NCBI GenBank assembly: GCA_011620345.1
Contig: WOZJ01000071.1
Span: 16,580-80,579 of the forward strand
Length of the DNA: 64,000 nucleotides
Direction: 5' to 3'
From: Nitrospirota bacterium
GTDB lineage: Bacteria > UBA2233
The notes below the pieces were generated by a model. The model was not told the DNA's origin and did no database searches. It was given only the letters and a program-made list of their open reading frames with translations. Position numbers and translations under genes: made by a program. Below are positions 52,456 through 61,004 of this stretch, in pieces (the first letter of the stretch is position 1; each line of letters opens with the position of its first letter).

Positions 52456-53343
52456 ATGTCCCAAGAAAAGCAAGAATTGCAAAGAAGGCTCCCTAAATGG
52501 CTTCGGGTGCCCAGTCCCGTGGGGCCCGGGCCGGATGCTACATGGAGGGCGTTAAGCGGGCTAGGCCTCAACACGGTCTGCAATGAGGCGCGTTGTCCCA
52601 ACCTAGGGGAGTGTTTTGCCCGCCAAACGGCAACATTCATGATTTTGGGAAAGGTTTGCACGAGACAATGCCGATTCTGCGGCGTTCCAAAGGGCGGGCC
52701 TGACCCATTGGATTCAAAGGAGCCCGAGCGGGTCGCGAAGGCAGCGGAAATGCTCGGAATGAAACATGTCGTGATAACCTCGGTTACGAGAGACGACCTG
52801 CCAGACCAGGGCGCCTTGCAGTTCCTGGCCACGATCCAGGCGGTAGCGAAAGCCCTTCCCAAAGCAGGGATTGAAGCCCTTACCCCCGACTTTCAGGGCA
52901 AGGCAAGCCTTGTTGAGCTTGTTGCAGCCGCTCCTGTCCGGGTCTTCGCCCATAACCTGGAGACGGTCCCAAGCCTTTATCCAAAAGTACGTCCGGGAGC
53001 AGAATTCGAAAGGTCCCTTGAGGTCCTAAGGGCCGCCAAAAAGGCCAACCCTTTGGTCTTTACGAAGACGGGCTTCATGCTGGGGTTAGGGGAGACACTC
53101 TCAGAGCTATTCTCGGCGCTTAAAGCCGCAAAGGATGCGAATGTCGACATGGTAACGCTCGGCCAGTACCTAAGGCCAAGCATAAAACAACTCCCCGTAG
53201 AGAGGTTCTTTCCGCCCGAGGCGTTTCAAGAGATTGGCAAGAAGGTCAAAGCGCTAGGGTTTCGCTCTGTCGTCGCCGGACCGCTCGTTCGGAGTTCCTA
53301 CAGGTCCAGGCAGGCGCTTGAGCAAGCAGGCGGGACCTCTTAA
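52456..53343 (+). CDS. lipA: Lipoyl synthase
   Basis: Radical-SAM enzyme that inserts two sulfurs into octanoyl-protein; 295 residues. Both clusters are visible: the auxiliary CX4CX5C in VCNEARCPNLGECF and the SAM-binding CX3CX2C in VCTRQCRFCGV. The C-terminal RSSYRS motif, which supplies the serine ligand of the auxiliary cluster, is present as VRSSYRSRQ. Last gene of the 21-kb run. Confidence 0.97.
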   Translation: MSQEKQELQRRLPKWLRVPSPVGPGPDATWRALSGLGLNTVCNEARCPNLGECFARQTATFMILGKVCTRQCRFCGVPKGGPDPLDSKEPERVAKAAEMLGMKHVVITSVTRDDLPDQGALQFLATIQAVAKALPKAGIEALTPDFQGKASLVELVAAAPVRVFAHNLETVPSLYPKVRPGAEFERSLEVLRAAKKANPLVFTKTGFMLGLGETLSELFSALKAAKDANVDMVTLGQYLRPSIKQLPVERFFPPEAFQEIGKKVKALGFRSVVAGPLVRSSYRSRQALEQAGGTS

Positions 53344-53362
53344 GCCCCGCCTGCTTCGATTT
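53324..53362 (+). terminator. Intrinsic terminator after lipA
   Basis: AAGCAGGCGGG (53324-53334) and CCCGCCTGCTT (53346-53356) form a perfect 11-base-pair stem with an 11-base loop holding the lipA stop, followed by CGATTTT. The T-rich side lies to the right, so it mainly ends the topA-lipA run. Confidence 0.8.
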
Positions 53363-53985
53363 TAGCCGATAAACGAGCCAAGTGCCTCGCAAGCCTTCTT
53401 ACACTTGGCGAAGCGGGCGTTGATTATATCCCAGTTGAGATTACCGAAGAAATTTTCGATATAAGGCGGCCTTTTGGGCCCTTGGTCGACGTAGTAGGCG
53501 TGCTCGTATACATCCAGGACGATCAACGGCAGAGAGCCTACATACCCGTAGAGGTTGTGGGCATCCAAGCCGTTGACGACAAGCTCGCCGCTAAAGAGGT
53601 CGCAAGAAAGCAGTGCCCAGCCCCTTAGCGCGATTCCTGAAGCCTTGAGTTCTTCCTGGCACTTTTCCATCGAACCAAACGCCTTTTCGACTGCGGCCTT
53701 GAGCTCAGGCGAGGGCGATCCTTTGGCACCGAGGTTCTCGAAGTACAGCTCATGAAGAACAACTCCCATGTAGTTGAAGCTTTCTTCGACTTTGAGCGCC
53801 CGGTACTCCGAGAAGTTTTGGTTTGCCTTGGAGCGGTCGGCACCAGCCAGTTTTTCTTGAATTTCGTTGTACTTGGTCACGTATCCTTTGTAATGCGTAT
53901 CGAAGTGGAAGTCGATTTGCTTGTCGGAAATCCCGTTCAAATTCTTCGGCTTGAGGTTGTCCCTCGGGTTTAAGGACTTCGACAT
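53362..53985 (-). CDS. sodB: Superoxide dismutase, Fe/Mn family
   Basis: This 207-residue enzyme removes superoxide. The metal ligands can be placed: His in DFHFDTHYKGYV, His in VVLHELYFENL, and Asp and His in DVYEHAYYVDQGPKR. GWALLSCD is the conserved Trp region. I cannot tell Fe from Mn use by eye. ATG 53985 has a perfect AGGAGGG upstream and a strong promoter beyond it. It is convergent with lipA across the terminator. Confidence 0.94.
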   Translation of the reverse strand: MSKSLNPRDNLKPKNLNGISDKQIDFHFDTHYKGYVTKYNEIQEKLAGADRSKANQNFSEYRALKVEESFNYMGVVLHELYFENLGAKGSPSPELKAAVEKAFGSMEKCQEELKASGIALRGWALLSCDLFSGELVVNGLDAHNLYGYVGSLPLIVLDVYEHAYYVDQGPKRPPYIENFFGNLNWDIINARFAKCKKACEALGSFIG

Positions 53986-54052
53986 TTGTGACCCTCCTGT
54001 TTTTGTTTTAAGCTTTTTTAGACAAGAAAAACCAGAAAGCCCAAGCATAATT

Positions 54053-54082
54053 ATTCTATCCGTATCGTCTTTGGGCTGTCAA
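54053..54082 (-). promoter_or_regulatory. Promoter of the superoxide dismutase gene
   Basis: On the minus strand TTGACA (54082-54077), 18 bases, then TAGAAT (54058-54053). The -35 is a consensus match; start near 54046, giving a ~60-base leader. Confidence 0.7.
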
Positions 54083-54098
54083 ACCCATAAGGGTCGTC

Positions 54099-55847
54099 AT
54101 GCAAGAAGAAGACAAAAAGAAGCCGCTAAGCAAAGAAGCGTTCGTGGCCATGCTCGAGAAGGTCGCTTTTTTCTTGGAGCTCGAGGGTGCCGACCCGTTT
54201 CGAGTCCGCGCTTATGAAGAGGCGAAAAGGGCGCTTCAAGCCTCCGAGGTGGACATTGGCGATATCGCACAGGACAAGGCCAAGGTTAAGGGCATTGGCA
54301 AGCATATCCAAGAGCTTATCCGAGAATACCTTGCTACAGGGGGCCTAGGCCTTTTGGAGCAGCTAACCCAGAAGTATCCCGTCTCGCTCCTCGAGCTTGG
54401 AAAGATTCCCGGGCTTGGGATAAAAAAAATCAAGGCGCTCTACGATGCGCTCAAGGTTTCAACGCCCGAGGAGCTTCGGTATGCAATAGAGGAAAACAGG
54501 CTGCTTGGCCTCGAAGGCTTTGGCATAAAAACTCAGGAGACCCTGCTTAAGCACCTATTCCTTTACGAAGAGAGACTCGGAGCCGTCCTCTTGCCCACAG
54601 GGGATGCGATTTGGAAGACGCTTCAGGATGGGCTTCAAGAAAGGCTCCCGGAAGTTCGGCTGTTTCCAGCGGGCGAGCTAAGAAGGCGCTGTCCCGTTCT
54701 TGCAGGCATCGATTGCCTGGCTGTGGCAAGCGACCCGGCTTTGCTTTGGAAGGCACTCGATGAACCTTTTCCTATTCTGAACGATGTCGTCAAGCAAGCT
54801 GACGAAGCCATCGTCGGGAAAGGGGATGGCGGCGTTCGCGTGGCCTTGACGTCCGTTTCCGCGCGCTCGTTCCCCACAAGATACTTCTTTACGACAGGAA
54901 GCTCCTCCCACGTAGAGGAAATCACCCGCCGGCTTGGCGCGGGCGGGTATTCTATGGCCCCAGAAGGCATCCATACGCACGGCGAGGAAAAGCCTGTCGA
55001 GCTCCGATCAGAGGAGGAAATTTACGCCTTGGTTGGCCTGCCCTGGATCCCGCCGGAGCTGAGGGAAGGGCTTGTGGAGTTTGACCCTGCTGTCCTTAAG
55101 AACCTTCCCGACCTCGTAAGCCAAAGCGATATCCAAGGGGCCCTTCACGTCCATACGCGGTTTAGCGACGGTATGGACGAACTCGAGGCTATGATTGCGC
55201 ATGCAAGATCGCTCGGGCTTGCCTACATCGGCATTTCTGATCATTCCAAGTCTGCCTATTACGCGGGGGGGCTTACCCAAGAGAAGCTCTTCGAGCAAAA
55301 AAAGCAAATCGAAGGACTAAGGGAGGATTTTCCGGAAATTCGAATTTTCCACGGTATCGAATCGGACATCCTGCCGGACGGCTCCATCGATTATGACGAG
55401 GCTGTTTGGAAGCAGCTCGATTTCATCATCGCATCCGTACACAGCCATTTCCAAATGGACAAGACCGCCATGACCGAGCGGGTCCTTAAGGCGATAAGAA
55501 ACCCTTACGTAACAATCCTTGGCCATCCTACGGGCAGGCTCTTGTTGGCCAGGGAGCCTTACGCAATCGATTTAGAGGCCGTCATCCAAGAGATTGCAAG
55601 GCTAGGGAAGGCGATCGAGCTGAACGCCCACCCCCAGAGACTCGATGTCGATTACCGCTGCGCCACAACGCTTCTTGCCTCGGGCGTTTTCGTCTCTATC
55701 AATCCTGACGCCCATCAGCGCTCCGGGTTGACCGACATTCGATACGGTGTCGATGTCGCAAGAAAGGCAGGGCTTCCCAAGGCGCACATCCTGAACGCCT
55801 TAACGGCCTGCGAGGTGGGTGAGTTTTTCATGCGGCAGGGCTTGTAA
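54099..55847 (+). CDS. PolX-type protein: degenerate family X polymerase core plus intact PHP domain
   Basis: This 582-residue protein has bacterial PolX architecture: helix-hairpin-helix segments (KVKGIGKHIQELI, IPGLGIKKIKALY), a nucleotidyltransferase core and a C-terminal PHP nuclease domain. PHP residues are intact: His350 and His352 in HVHTRFSDG, Asp381-His382 in ISDHSKSAYY, Glu421 in GIESDIL, VHSHF, GHPTGR and NPDAHQRSG. The polymerase site is degraded: GSxRR reads GELRR (192-196), the D-x-D reads G-I-D (203-205), and the third Asp is not found around residue 250. It probably works as a PHP exonuclease or phosphatase only, perhaps in base-excision repair. Confidence 0.88.
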   Translation: MQEEDKKKPLSKEAFVAMLEKVAFFLELEGADPFRVRAYEEAKRALQASEVDIGDIAQDKAKVKGIGKHIQELIREYLATGGLGLLEQLTQKYPVSLLELGKIPGLGIKKIKALYDALKVSTPEELRYAIEENRLLGLEGFGIKTQETLLKHLFLYEERLGAVLLPTGDAIWKTLQDGLQERLPEVRLFPAGELRRRCPVLAGIDCLAVASDPALLWKALDEPFPILNDVVKQADEAIVGKGDGGVRVALTSVSARSFPTRYFFTTGSSSHVEEITRRLGAGGYSMAPEGIHTHGEEKPVELRSEEEIYALVGLPWIPPELREGLVEFDPAVLKNLPDLVSQSDIQGALHVHTRFSDGMDELEAMIAHARSLGLAYIGISDHSKSAYYAGGLTQEKLFEQKKQIEGLREDFPEIRIFHGIESDILPDGSIDYDEAVWKQLDFIIASVHSHFQMDKTAMTERVLKAIRNPYVTILGHPTGRLLLAREPYAIDLEAVIQEIARLGKAIELNAHPQRLDVDYRCATTLLASGVFVSINPDAHQRSGLTDIRYGVDVARKAGLPKAHILNALTACEVGEFFMRQGL

Positions 55848-56703
55848 GCCTTGCCATCCGCTCTCGCGCTTGCACGCTCTCCGGAGCGTCTGGATAATTC
55901 CGGATAAGCCTGCCAAGAACCTTCAGGGCATCCTCTTTTAAGTTTAAGCGCTCGTAACACTCGGCCTCTTTCAGGAGGGCTTCGGGAGCCTTGTTTCCCT
56001 TAGGATACCGGACGACTACCGTATCGTACTCGTAAATAGCGTTGGCAAAGAGCCCTTGGGCAAAAAACGAGTCGCCTACAAGGAACTGGGCATCGTCTCC
56101 CACCTCGGCCTCGGGGTGGCGCAAAACCAAATCCTGGGCTACTGCCCGAGCCTTGGCATAATCTTTTTGAAGAAGCGCCTTCTTTGCTTGAAGGAGAAGC
56201 TTTACGGCCGGGTCCTCGATGGACTCGAGCAGCTCGAACTCTTTTGTAACGGCACTTACGGTTTGGTTTGGCTCTTCTTTCGCCTCAAACAGGGGATCGA
56301 GCCTCAAGGGCATCGGGGCCAAGCTTGGAGATTTTTGGGGTTTTTGAGGCGCCGGGAAAGAGACCTTTGGCGGCATGATGGGTATAGGCGTAAGGCTAGG
56401 CTTGCCGGAAGTACCTTGAAGGATTTTGGCCTCGAGCGATGTAAGCCGCTGCTCCTGGGCCAACTGCTTTTGGCTGACCTCGCTAAGCGCAACCCTGACA
56501 CTATCGAGCTCTGTCTCGATATTCTTCTGGCCTTCGGCCATTCGCGCGTCCAGTGCCTTGATCTGTTCTGCCACATCTTGGAGAATCTTGCGTTCGCCCG
56601 CCTGCTTAGAGTTTGTCGTGGCGCACCCGGCACCAAAAGCCCCCACGCTAAAGGCGAGGGAAAAAGCAACCACGGAACTTTTGGCTTTCCCAGGGTGCAC
56701 CAC
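55828..56703 (-). CDS. CpoB/YbgF-like lipoprotein with tetratricopeptide repeats
   Basis: This 291-residue protein has a signal peptide, lipobox FGAGC, a coiled-coil section (EQIKALDARMAEGQKNIETEL and following heptads), a Pro-rich linker and three C-terminal TPR-like repeats (HPEAEVGDDAQFLVGDSFFAQG; YPKGNKAPEALLKEAECYERL). This is the layout of CpoB/YbgF, which links the Tol-Pal system to peptidoglycan synthesis. No tol genes are near, so the role is inferred from architecture. Start is one of two adjacent GTG codons (56703 or 56700). Overlaps convergent polX by 20 bases. Confidence 0.82.
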   Translation of the reverse strand: MVHPGKAKSSVVAFSLAFSVGAFGAGCATTNSKQAGERKILQDVAEQIKALDARMAEGQKNIETELDSVRVALSEVSQKQLAQEQRLTSLEAKILQGTSGKPSLTPIPIMPPKVSFPAPQKPQKSPSLAPMPLRLDPLFEAKEEPNQTVSAVTKEFELLESIEDPAVKLLLQAKKALLQKDYAKARAVAQDLVLRHPEAEVGDDAQFLVGDSFFAQGLFANAIYEYDTVVVRYPKGNKAPEALLKEAECYERLNLKEDALKVLGRLIRNYPDAPESVQARERMARLTSPAA

Positions 56704-56722
56704 GGGTTTTCTTGGATCTTGG

Positions 56723-57118
<396 letters not shown>

Positions 57119-57204
57119 CTATTCGCCTATGGGGCCTCGAAGCGCCCTTTAACGCAAGATCATTAATAAACGCAAGGAAAGCAAAACCGCTTGCCAGCGC
57201 GCAA

Positions 57205-57233
57205 TTTACAATGCGCCTATATCATGTTAGGAT
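57205..57233 (+). promoter_or_regulatory. Extended -10 promoter heading the leader RNA and flagellar operon
   Basis: TTTACA (57205-57210), 17 bases, TAGGAT (57228-57233) preceded by TGT (extended -10). Predicted start 57240 coincides with the first base before the leader's closing stem. Confidence 0.55.
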
Positions 57234-57239
57234 GACTTG

Positions 57240-57401
57240 CGGGGAGCTTTAAAAAGGCGGCCGGATGCCCGAAGTTGATTGGATAGAGGATATAACCTAT
57301 CCGGATCGCCGCAGTTAAAGGCGAGAAGCTTGACTTGAGCTCCGGGGGGCGTAAGATATGCTTACGTCTCGAGAAGATGACTCTGGAGGCAGGAGGGGGT
57401 A
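57240..57401 (+). ncRNA. Candidate structured 5' leader (riboswitch-like), unassigned family
   Basis: The 388 bases between the ferredoxin and lipoprotein genes carry no coding frame I trust. From the predicted start, GGAGCT (57243-57248) can pair with AGCTCC (57338-57343), enclosing a long arm of GGCG (57256-57259)/CGCC (57307-57310) and CCGGAT (57261-57266)/ATCCGG (57299-57304). A competing hairpin GGATAG (57281-57286)/CTATCC uses part of the same strand. A second hairpin, 57348-57355 with 57361-57368 (8 pairs, loop ATATG), lies 22 bases before the AGGAGG ribosome site. Alternative pairings near a ribosome site are what a regulatory leader needs. I do not find the c-di-GMP-I core or another known riboswitch consensus. 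Confidence 0.5.
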
Positions 57402-57845
57402 GTGCATGGCATGAAACATTCCGGCTTTGGCGATTGCAGGCTATGGATGCTTCCTATGTTAATGGGCCTTGGCGTTGTATGCTTTTTTGCTCCAGGGTGC
57501 GCCTCTAGCAAGGATGCCTTCAAGGGAACGCCCGTGCCCGTCGTAACCCACGAGGGGTTGAACGCGGCGGGAGCAGAGACTTTACGGAGCCTTCGTAAAG
57601 ACCCCTCCATCGAGGCATTCGTTTCGCAGCACGGTATTCCAAGCTATCTCATAAAAAAAGAAGATAGGCTTTTTTTGGTGTACACCCAAACCAACTTGGT
57701 GTACGCCTTCGAAAAAAGCTTACTGGAGAGAACGTACAAGCTTCTTTACGCCAAATCTATCCCTTCGGATATTCGCAACGCCCTCTCTTTCGAGGATCAA
57801 GCTGCTATCGAAAAGAACCTTCCTTTATACAGGGCTAGCCCCTAG
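57402..57845 (+). CDS. Small lipoprotein of unknown function
   Basis: This 147-residue protein has a signal peptide and a lipobox-like APGC at about residue 33. The rest has no domain I recognise. It contains a strand-rich part (LFLVYTQTNLVYAFEK) and ends in a helical stretch. GTG 57402 sits five bases after AGGAGG; ATG 57411 is a second choice. It is the first gene of the run that leads into the flagellar basal-body genes, one base before the GGDEF-like gene, so an envelope role linked to the flagellum is possible. Confidence 0.75.
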   Translation: MHGMKHSGFGDCRLWMLPMLMGLGVVCFFAPGCASSKDAFKGTPVPVVTHEGLNAAGAETLRSLRKDPSIEAFVSQHGIPSYLIKKEDRLFLVYTQTNLVYAFEKSLLERTYKLLYAKSIPSDIRNALSFEDQAAIEKNLPLYRASP

Positions 57846-57846
57846 C

Positions 57847-59286
57847 ATGAAGGGCGACTCTGCCTTGCCCAAAGAACATGGCTCCGATGCGAGCCCAAAT
57901 AAGGTGTTCTTGGTGGGGTTTACCGAAAAAGAACGCGGTACACTCGAGGCGCTCCTTGGTTCGCTCCCCAAGCCGCCAGCAGTAGAGGTTGTAAACCACG
58001 ACCTCCATGCCTGGCTAGACGACAAAGCCCTTCAGCAAAAGATAAAAGGAGGGTTACCGATCGTCCCTTCGATCGTGGTGCGACGCTCTCCGAAAATGTT
58101 CGAACGCTTGCTAGCCCTGCAGCCGGATACCTACGTCCTGGTTGGCGGGGACCCCTTAGATCTTGAGCTTGGACCCGTAAAGAACAAGCCGCGCCATGTT
58201 CTAAAAAGGCCCGTTACAGCCGAGAACCTACTTTCGCTTTTTCTGGAAGCTCGAGGGCATTCCACTGAGTCCTTGCAAGCTCCGGTCGTTGGGGATAGGC
58301 AAATTCCCAAGGTTCATGCTCTTCAAGGGGCTACCCCAGAATCTATAGATCTCTTAAGGAAAGTCTACCAGTCGCTGGATCTAAAAAAGGCGTACGCTGG
58401 CGCCCTTTTAGCCCTAAGTACGCTTACAAAGGCGGGGGCGGGGGCGGTACTCGAGCAGGTGCGTGGGGAGCAAGGCTGGCGTATGCGGTGCCATGAGGGC
58501 ATGGAGCCAGAAGGAATTCATGCACTCCAGGCCGTGATACGCCAAGTAGAAGAATCCAGCCGCATAAAAGAGCCCGTTCTTGACCAAATACAGCCTATAG
58601 GCAAGTTCTCGCACCTTTCTCTATACCCGATCCCCTTGATGGATGAGGGGTTGGCGTTGATTGCCTTACTTTCTGAAGGACCTTCGGGAGGTTCTTTGCC
58701 CTGGATATACGCAGACGTAATCCCTGCACTGCAGAATGCCTGGATTTTTACCTCGATCCAGGACAAGAGCTTTGCAGACCCCGTTACAGGCGTATTCAAC
58801 AGGCGCTTCCTGGAAATCGAGCTTCCGAGGGAACTTTTTAGGGCAAAGCGCCATCAAAGAAGGGTAAGCATCCTCTTTGTCGAAGCTGACGGCATGGCTG
58901 ACCTTGCAAGGAATCAAGGAGAAGATGTTGTCTATCGGGTATTAAAAGAGACGGCCCGTCGGCTCTCTCCTGACGATGGATGCATTCGGAACGTCGACTT
59001 ACTCATGAAATACGGAACTTACAGCTTTGTCATCGTTTTGATCGAGTCTGACTATCAAAGTACGCTTAAGGTTGTTGCCCCTCGCGTGTTGAGGGTGATT
59101 AGGGAAAAGCCATTCCTTGAAGGGGAAGGAATGAGTTTTTCTTTGACTGCAAGCGTTGGGATAGCGAATTTCCCGATCACGAGCTGGGATTGGAAACTGT
59201 TGTTGGCCGCGGGAGAGAAGGCGCTCAAAGAAGCCCAAAGGGCGGGCGGAAACGTGGTTGTTCTGGCCAAAGAGAGCAGCGCATAG
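57847..59286 (+). CDS. Degenerate GGDEF-domain protein with receiver-like and GAF-like regions
   Basis: This is a 479-residue cytoplasmic protein. Residues 18-135 resemble a response-regulator receiver without clear phosphorylation Asp, residues ~165-305 look GAF-like, and residues 306-479 are a GGDEF fold starting DPVTGVFNRRFLEIELPRE. The signature loop reads KYGTYSFVIVL: GTYSF stands in place of GGDEF. The N-D substrate residues are also lost (VEADGMADLARNQGED). It should not make c-di-GMP and may act as a sensor or structural protein. It lies between the lipoprotein and fhlB. Confidence 0.85.
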   Translation: MKGDSALPKEHGSDASPNKVFLVGFTEKERGTLEALLGSLPKPPAVEVVNHDLHAWLDDKALQQKIKGGLPIVPSIVVRRSPKMFERLLALQPDTYVLVGGDPLDLELGPVKNKPRHVLKRPVTAENLLSLFLEARGHSTESLQAPVVGDRQIPKVHALQGATPESIDLLRKVYQSLDLKKAYAGALLALSTLTKAGAGAVLEQVRGEQGWRMRCHEGMEPEGIHALQAVIRQVEESSRIKEPVLDQIQPIGKFSHLSLYPIPLMDEGLALIALLSEGPSGGSLPWIYADVIPALQNAWIFTSIQDKSFADPVTGVFNRRFLEIELPRELFRAKRHQRRVSILFVEADGMADLARNQGEDVVYRVLKETARRLSPDDGCIRNVDLLMKYGTYSFVIVLIESDYQSTLKVVAPRVLRVIREKPFLEGEGMSFSLTASVGIANFPITSWDWKLLLAAGEKALKEAQRAGGNVVVLAKESSA

Positions 59287-59296
59287 GGGAAAAAAG

Positions 59297-59575
59297 ATGA
59301 CGACAAGGGTGCCCGTTGCAATAGCACTTCGCTACGACCCTAAGGCCGATATGGCGCCTAGGATTATTGCCAAGGGAAAGGGCGCAGTAGCCGAGCGCAT
59401 CAAGCAAGAGGCCATGGGGCACGACATAAAGATTGTCGTGCAGCCCTCTGTAGCCCAGGCGCTTTTTAGGCTCAAGCTGAACGAAGAAATCCCCAAGGAG
59501 CTCTACCTTGCCGTAGCGCGCGTGCTTGCCTATATTTACGAACAACGCGGACTTTTGGGCGATCGTGGTAAATAA
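59297..59575 (+). CDS. fhlB: FhlB: stand-alone FlhB C-terminal-domain protein
   Basis: This 92-residue protein matches the part of the flagellar export switch FlhB after its NPTH cleavage site: VAIALRYDPKADMAPRIIAKG, then the conserved VAQALFRLKLNEEIPKELYLAVARVLAYIY. Such stand-alone copies (FhlB/YlqH) can replace the cleaved FlhB domain in some bacteria. No NPTH is present, as expected. Start ATG 59297 follows AGGGGAAA. Full-length FlhB is not in the window. Confidence 0.88.
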   Translation: MTTRVPVAIALRYDPKADMAPRIIAKGKGAVAERIKQEAMGHDIKIVVQPSVAQALFRLKLNEEIPKELYLAVARVLAYIYEQRGLLGDRGK

Positions 59576-60554
59576 ATCGATTTTTGCGGCATTCTTTGCC
59601 GTCTTGGCCTTTTGGCTCGGGCCCGTAAACGCACAAGAGGCCCAAGAGGAGGAAGATCGGATCCTAAAGGCCCTTGAAACCGCCAACAAAGACCCCCGGG
59701 CAGCCTTTCTGGAGCTCGACCGCTTAAAGGGCACGTTTGATGTTTCCAACGCTCCGCTTCTAAGGCAGGCCTTGCTTGCGATCGCAAAAGCCTATCCCCT
59801 TGAGGCCATGGATCTATTCATAAAGTTTGAGCCGGCCTTAGCCATTGAAGATGACGCGGCGTTTACGGAAAAAATGGCGGAAGTTTTTGAAGCGAACGGG
59901 CTCGAGCTCAAGGCCGTAGACCTCTACGAAAAGGCGTATCGTGGAGGTGCCAACGCCATGCTCGTACCGCTAGTGAGGCTTCTTGAGGCGAGCGGCAAAT
60001 GGGATCGAATCCTCTCGCTCAAACAAGATATTGGGGCTTACGGTGAAGAAGAAGGCCAAAGAGAGCTTTTTGGAGCCCTTGGAAGGGCCTATTTGGAGCT
60101 AGGAGACCCAAAAGGGGCATTCCCAGAGCTGCTAAAGGCAAGCCCAGCTTTGGATAACTGCTTGAACAGGGGGATAGCCCTTATGGAGTTAGGCCATCCG
60201 GATGCTGCGGACGATTCGTTTTCGCTTGCGTTGGATATGGCCCTTCGTGGGAACAACCCAGAAGGCATCCGTCGCGCAATTTTACTGAAAGCGCGAAACC
60301 TTGAGCAAGCCAAGCGCTACAAACAGGCCGCGAGTCATTACGGCCTGTTTGTAGAAAAATTTCCAAAAGATCCATTGGTCGAATGGGTAAGAATGCGCAG
60401 GGGCATTGCCTTGCTTGAAACAGGCCAGGTAGAGCAAGCCAGCCCTTTGTTCTCGGCTCTAGCCAAGAGCAAAGACAAGCAGATTGCCGTGGTCGCGAGG
60501 GCATTGTTCGGGTTTGCGAACATTGCCCTAAAAAATCTTCAAGAAGTATATTAG
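59565..60554 (+). CDS. Exported helical-repeat (TPR-like) protein
   Basis: This 329-residue protein has an N-terminal signal peptide (NKSIFAAFFAVLAFWLGPVNAQ) and about seven TPR-like helix pairs, for example LFGALGRAYLELGDPKGAFPEL and RGIALMELGHPDAADDSFSLAL. It has no enzymatic motif. Probably a periplasmic scaffold; its location just before flgB suggests help with basal-body or envelope assembly. The start GTG 59565 is chosen for the signal peptide and overlaps fhlB by 11 bases; TTG 59526 is also possible. Confidence 0.82.
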   Translation: MVNKSIFAAFFAVLAFWLGPVNAQEAQEEEDRILKALETANKDPRAAFLELDRLKGTFDVSNAPLLRQALLAIAKAYPLEAMDLFIKFEPALAIEDDAAFTEKMAEVFEANGLELKAVDLYEKAYRGGANAMLVPLVRLLEASGKWDRILSLKQDIGAYGEEEGQRELFGALGRAYLELGDPKGAFPELLKASPALDNCLNRGIALMELGHPDAADDSFSLALDMALRGNNPEGIRRAILLKARNLEQAKRYKQAASHYGLFVEKFPKDPLVEWVRMRRGIALLETGQVEQASPLFSALAKSKDKQIAVVARALFGFANIALKNLQEVY

Positions 60555-60571
60555 GGGGCACAGGAGGGCCT

Positions 60572-60994
60572 ATGCCAGCTCGAGGGCTGTTCGATATCCG
60601 GTTTACGCTGCTAGAGAAGGTTATGGACTTGAGCTCCTTCCGCCACGATGCGATCGCTTCCAACTTGGCGAATGCGAACACGCCTGGATACATCGCAAGA
60701 GACGTGGTCTTCGAGCAAAAGCTTCAAGAGATCTTGGACAAGCGTGATTCATCTCCGCTTGCGCTGACCGACCCGCGCCATTTGCCCAAGCCTTTTACCC
60801 CAGCCGCGTTGGAGCATGCGGATGGAGATACTAGGCCCATACTTGACTTGGCGGCAGGGAACGATTTAAATACTGTAGACATCGACCGAGAAACTTCTGA
60901 GCTTGCAAAAAACCAGGTTCTCTACCTTGCAAACAGCGATATGCTGCGCAGAAAGTTCGCCTACCTCCGCTATAGCATCCAAGAGGGCAGGTAG
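60572..60994 (+). CDS. flgB: Flagellar basal-body rod protein FlgB
   Basis: Proximal rod subunit exported by the flagellar type III system; 140 residues. The rod/hook signature near the N-terminus is HDAIASNLANANTPGY, and the C-terminal helix begins near ETSELAKNQVLYLANSDMLRRKFAYLR. AGGAGGG precedes ATG 60572. Confidence 0.95.
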   Translation: MPARGLFDIRFTLLEKVMDLSSFRHDAIASNLANANTPGYIARDVVFEQKLQEILDKRDSSPLALTDPRHLPKPFTPAALEHADGDTRPILDLAAGNDLNTVDIDRETSELAKNQVLYLANSDMLRRKFAYLRYSIQEGR

Positions 60995-61004
60995 CCCAAA
61001 AGTG

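Noticed and set aside
57240-57401. c-di-GMP-I (GEMM) or another named riboswitch
   Set aside because: The conserved GEMM core and its tetraloop-receptor pattern are not seen, nor are TPP, cobalamin, lysine, SAM or fluoride consensus segments. Left as an unassigned leader.
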